A DNA stretch of 8,044 bases from Bacteroidota bacterium. Lineage in GTDB: Bacteria > Bacteroidota > Ignavibacteria > Kapaibacteriales > UBA2268. The notes under the pieces are model-generated. The model had not been told where the DNA came from. It worked only from the letters and a program-made list of their open reading frames with translations, and ran no database searches. Position numbers and translations under genes: made by a program. The DNA lies in NCBI GenBank assembly GCA_017428585.1, contig JAFRQN010000176.1, positions 1-8,044 of the forward strand. Direction: 5' to 3'. This document shows positions 6,554-8,044 of the stretch, in pieces; position 1 is the first letter of the stretch; every line of letters begins with the position of its first letter.

Positions 6554-7819
6554 TTATTCTATATGTTTCTTAAAACAAATAGATATATTATGTCCACCAA
6601 ATCCAAAATTATTACTAATAGCAGCTCTTACTTCTTTTTTTACAGGCTTATTTGGAGTATAGTCTAAATCACATTCTGGATCAGGAGTTTCTATATTTAT
6701 TGTAGGTGGTATAATATTGTTATAAATAGATAAAATAGAAGCAATAGCTTCTACACTGCTGGCCGCACCCAATAAATGTCCTGTCATAGATTTTGTAGAA
6801 CTAATAGAAATCTTATGAGCTAATTCTTCACCAAACACATCTTTTATAGCTATGGTTTCGTTTTTATCATTAAAATAAGTAGAAGTTCCGTGTGCATTAA
6901 TATAATCTATATCATTTATTGTAAGATTTGAATTCTTTATAGCAAGCTTCATTGCTCTTGCTGCACCTTCTCCGTTTGGAGCAGGTTGAGTTATATGAAA
7001 AGCATCATCTGTTAATCCAAATCCACCTATTTCGGCATAAATTTTAGCATTTCTTTTATTCGCATGTTCAAGTGTTTCTAGAACTAATACACCACTTCCT
7101 TCACCTATAACAAAACCATCTCGATCTTTGTCAAAAGGTCTACTTGCTGTTTTAGGAGAATCATTACGAGTAGACAAAGCTTTCATGGCATTAAATCCAC
7201 CAACTCCCATTTGTGTTATAACAGATTCTGCACCACCAGCAATCATTATATCAGCATCACCACGCTCTAATAACATAACACTATCTGCAATAGCATAACC
7301 AGAAGTTGCACAAGCAGCAGTTGTCGAATAATTAGGACCTTTTAATCCCCAACGTATAGCAACATGTCCAGCTGCAATATCTGAAAGAAGCATTGGTATA
7401 AAAAATGGCGAGATTCTATCTGGAACTCCATTCCTATTTACAAGTTCTAATGTCTGTTGATAATAAGTACACATACCTCCTATACCACTTCCAATAATAC
7501 AACCAATTCGATTTTTATCTAATTTTTCAAAATTTAAATTAGAATCTTCTATCGCCATTGTTGAAGCAGCTATTGCAAGTTGTGTAAATCTATCCATACG
7601 CTGGATTTCCTTTTTATTTAAAAATAAAAGAGGATCAAAATTTTTAATTTCACAAGCAATTTTGGTTGCAAAATTAGTTGCATCAAAAAATGTTATATAA
7701 TCTCCTCCACTTACACCTTTTAATGCATTTGTCCAAAATTCATCCAGATTATTACCAATAGCTGTTATAATTCCTAAACCTGTAACAACTACTCTTTTAG
7801 ATAGATTATTATTATTCAT
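6554..7819 (-). CDS. fabF: Beta-ketoacyl-[acyl-carrier-protein] synthase II (KAS II)
   Basis: FabF condenses malonyl-ACP with acyl-ACP in the elongation cycle of type II fatty-acid synthesis in the cytoplasm. The 421-residue protein has the normal thiolase-fold layout. It begins with RVVVTGLGIITAIGN (9-23) after a short MNNNNLSK leader. The nucleophile C170 lies in TTAACATSG, the two catalytic histidines are H310 (NAHGTST) and H348 (KSMTGHLLGAA, with K343), and the glycine-rich FGFGGHN loop is at 405-411. The full Cys-His-His triad makes it a true elongating KAS I/II rather than a chain-length factor or FabH. The FabF rather than FabB name rests on overall resemblance. The ATG is the only one available near the family start; no Shine-Dalgarno precedes it. 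acpP, which often precedes fabF, is not recognised in the 225 bp visible upstream. Confidence 0.96.
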   Translation of the reverse strand: MNNNNLSKRVVVTGLGIITAIGNNLDEFWTNALKGVSGGDYITFFDATNFATKIACEIKNFDPLLFLNKKEIQRMDRFTQLAIAASTMAIEDSNLNFEKLDKNRIGCIIGSGIGGMCTYYQQTLELVNRNGVPDRISPFFIPMLLSDIAAGHVAIRWGLKGPNYSTTAACATSGYAIADSVMLLERGDADIMIAGGAESVITQMGVGGFNAMKALSTRNDSPKTASRPFDKDRDGFVIGEGSGVLVLETLEHANKRNAKIYAEIGGFGLTDDAFHITQPAPNGEGAARAMKLAIKNSNLTINDIDYINAHGTSTYFNDKNETIAIKDVFGEELAHKISISSTKSMTGHLLGAASSVEAIASILSIYNNIIPPTINIETPDPECDLDYTPNKPVKKEVRAAISNNFGFGGHNISICFKKHIE

Positions 7820-7872
7820 TATAAACTCAGTAAATATTGTAGGAAATATATTATAATATATTTATAAAAAAT

Positions 7873-7911
7873 AAAGTTGGCAAAATCAAATAACATTACT
7901 TTACCAACTTT
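7873..7911 (-). terminator. Terminator-like hairpin upstream of fabF
   Basis: AAAGTTGG (7904-7911 read on the minus strand) pairs with CCAACTTT (7873-7880). The stem can be extended inward by about five pairs, two of them G-T, around a loop of about 13 bases. On the minus strand it is followed by ATTTTTTAT. This is the shape of an intrinsic terminator for a gene lying to the right and transcribed on the minus strand. It could instead be a fabF leader structure. Confidence 0.5.
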
Positions 7912-7939
7912 TGCTTAATCATGTACAATTATTTTATGT

Positions 7940-8044
7940 TTAATTGATTTTTAAAGGCCTTTTTGTAAATAAAAGAGTGTAAAAATAATAAGGTTTTTGT
8001 TTGCTATATTTTTTTAGTTTGATAATTATTTTATAAATAATATC
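7940..8044 (-). CDS. Possible C-terminal end of an unrecognised minus-strand gene
   Basis: A minus-strand frame is open from the right edge of the window for 34 codons and stops at TAA (7940-7942), 28 nt before the terminator-like hairpin. The visible tail is rich in Lys, Ile and Tyr and ends KRPLKIN. I do not recognise it. In DNA this AT-rich a run of 34 open codons is uncommon but not rare, so the main support is its position just ahead of a terminator. Confidence 0.3.
   Translation of the reverse strand, partial: DIIYKIIIKLKKYSKQKPYYFYTLLFTKRPLKIN

Noticed and set aside
1513..8044. Genome-wide alternative genetic code (TGA as Gly or Trp)
   Set aside because: The other genes, including the long, Gly-rich DnaK and FabF, use only GGN for Gly and TGG for Trp, and none contains an in-frame TGA.

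Overview
The window is an AT-rich stretch (by eye about three quarters A+T or more) of ordinary bacterial chromosome. It carries six recognisable genes, two of them incomplete in some way. The gene content points to a Gram-negative of the Bacteroidota/Ignavibacteriota/Chlorobiota (FCB) assemblage. The evidence is a Kdo transferase gene (LPS synthesis), a Pif1-type helicase joined to an HRDC domain, a KAS II ending in the GFGGHN variant, and start codons that mostly lack a Shine-Dalgarno sequence. Assignment to a phylum or genus is inference. The strong AT bias would fit a host-associated or streamlined lineage, but the sequence does not prove that.

Layout from left to right. Bases 1-1523 (+) hold the C-terminal 506 codons of a Pif1-like helicase whose start lies outside the window. 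It converges on and overlaps waaA/kdtA (1513-2802, -), which is full length apart from one in-frame TGA at 1759-1761, exactly where the family has a conserved glycine. A 136-bp divergent spacer follows, then an OmpR/PhoB-type response regulator (2939-3652, +) and rsmD (3672-4235, +), probably co-transcribed. A strong bidirectional terminator (4240-4268) separates rsmD from dnaK (4300-6216, -). The 337-bp spacer upstream of dnaK (6217-6553) contains a clear Shine-Dalgarno, two near-identical 11-bp palindromes, a weak sigma-54-like element and the terminator of fabF. fabF (6554-7819, -) comes next. The right edge has a terminator-like hairpin and the possible tail of one more minus-strand gene.

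The genes are housekeeping: DNA maintenance, lipid A core assembly, two-component signalling, 16S rRNA modification, protein folding and fatty-acid elongation. They do not form a common pathway, and I see no mobile element, CRISPR array, tRNA, rRNA or defence system. The points most worth following up are the in-frame TGA in waaA and the paired palindromes in the dnaK leader. About 2,400 other codons in the window contain no in-frame TGA, so the waaA TGA looks like a local lesion or a sequence error rather than a changed genetic code.
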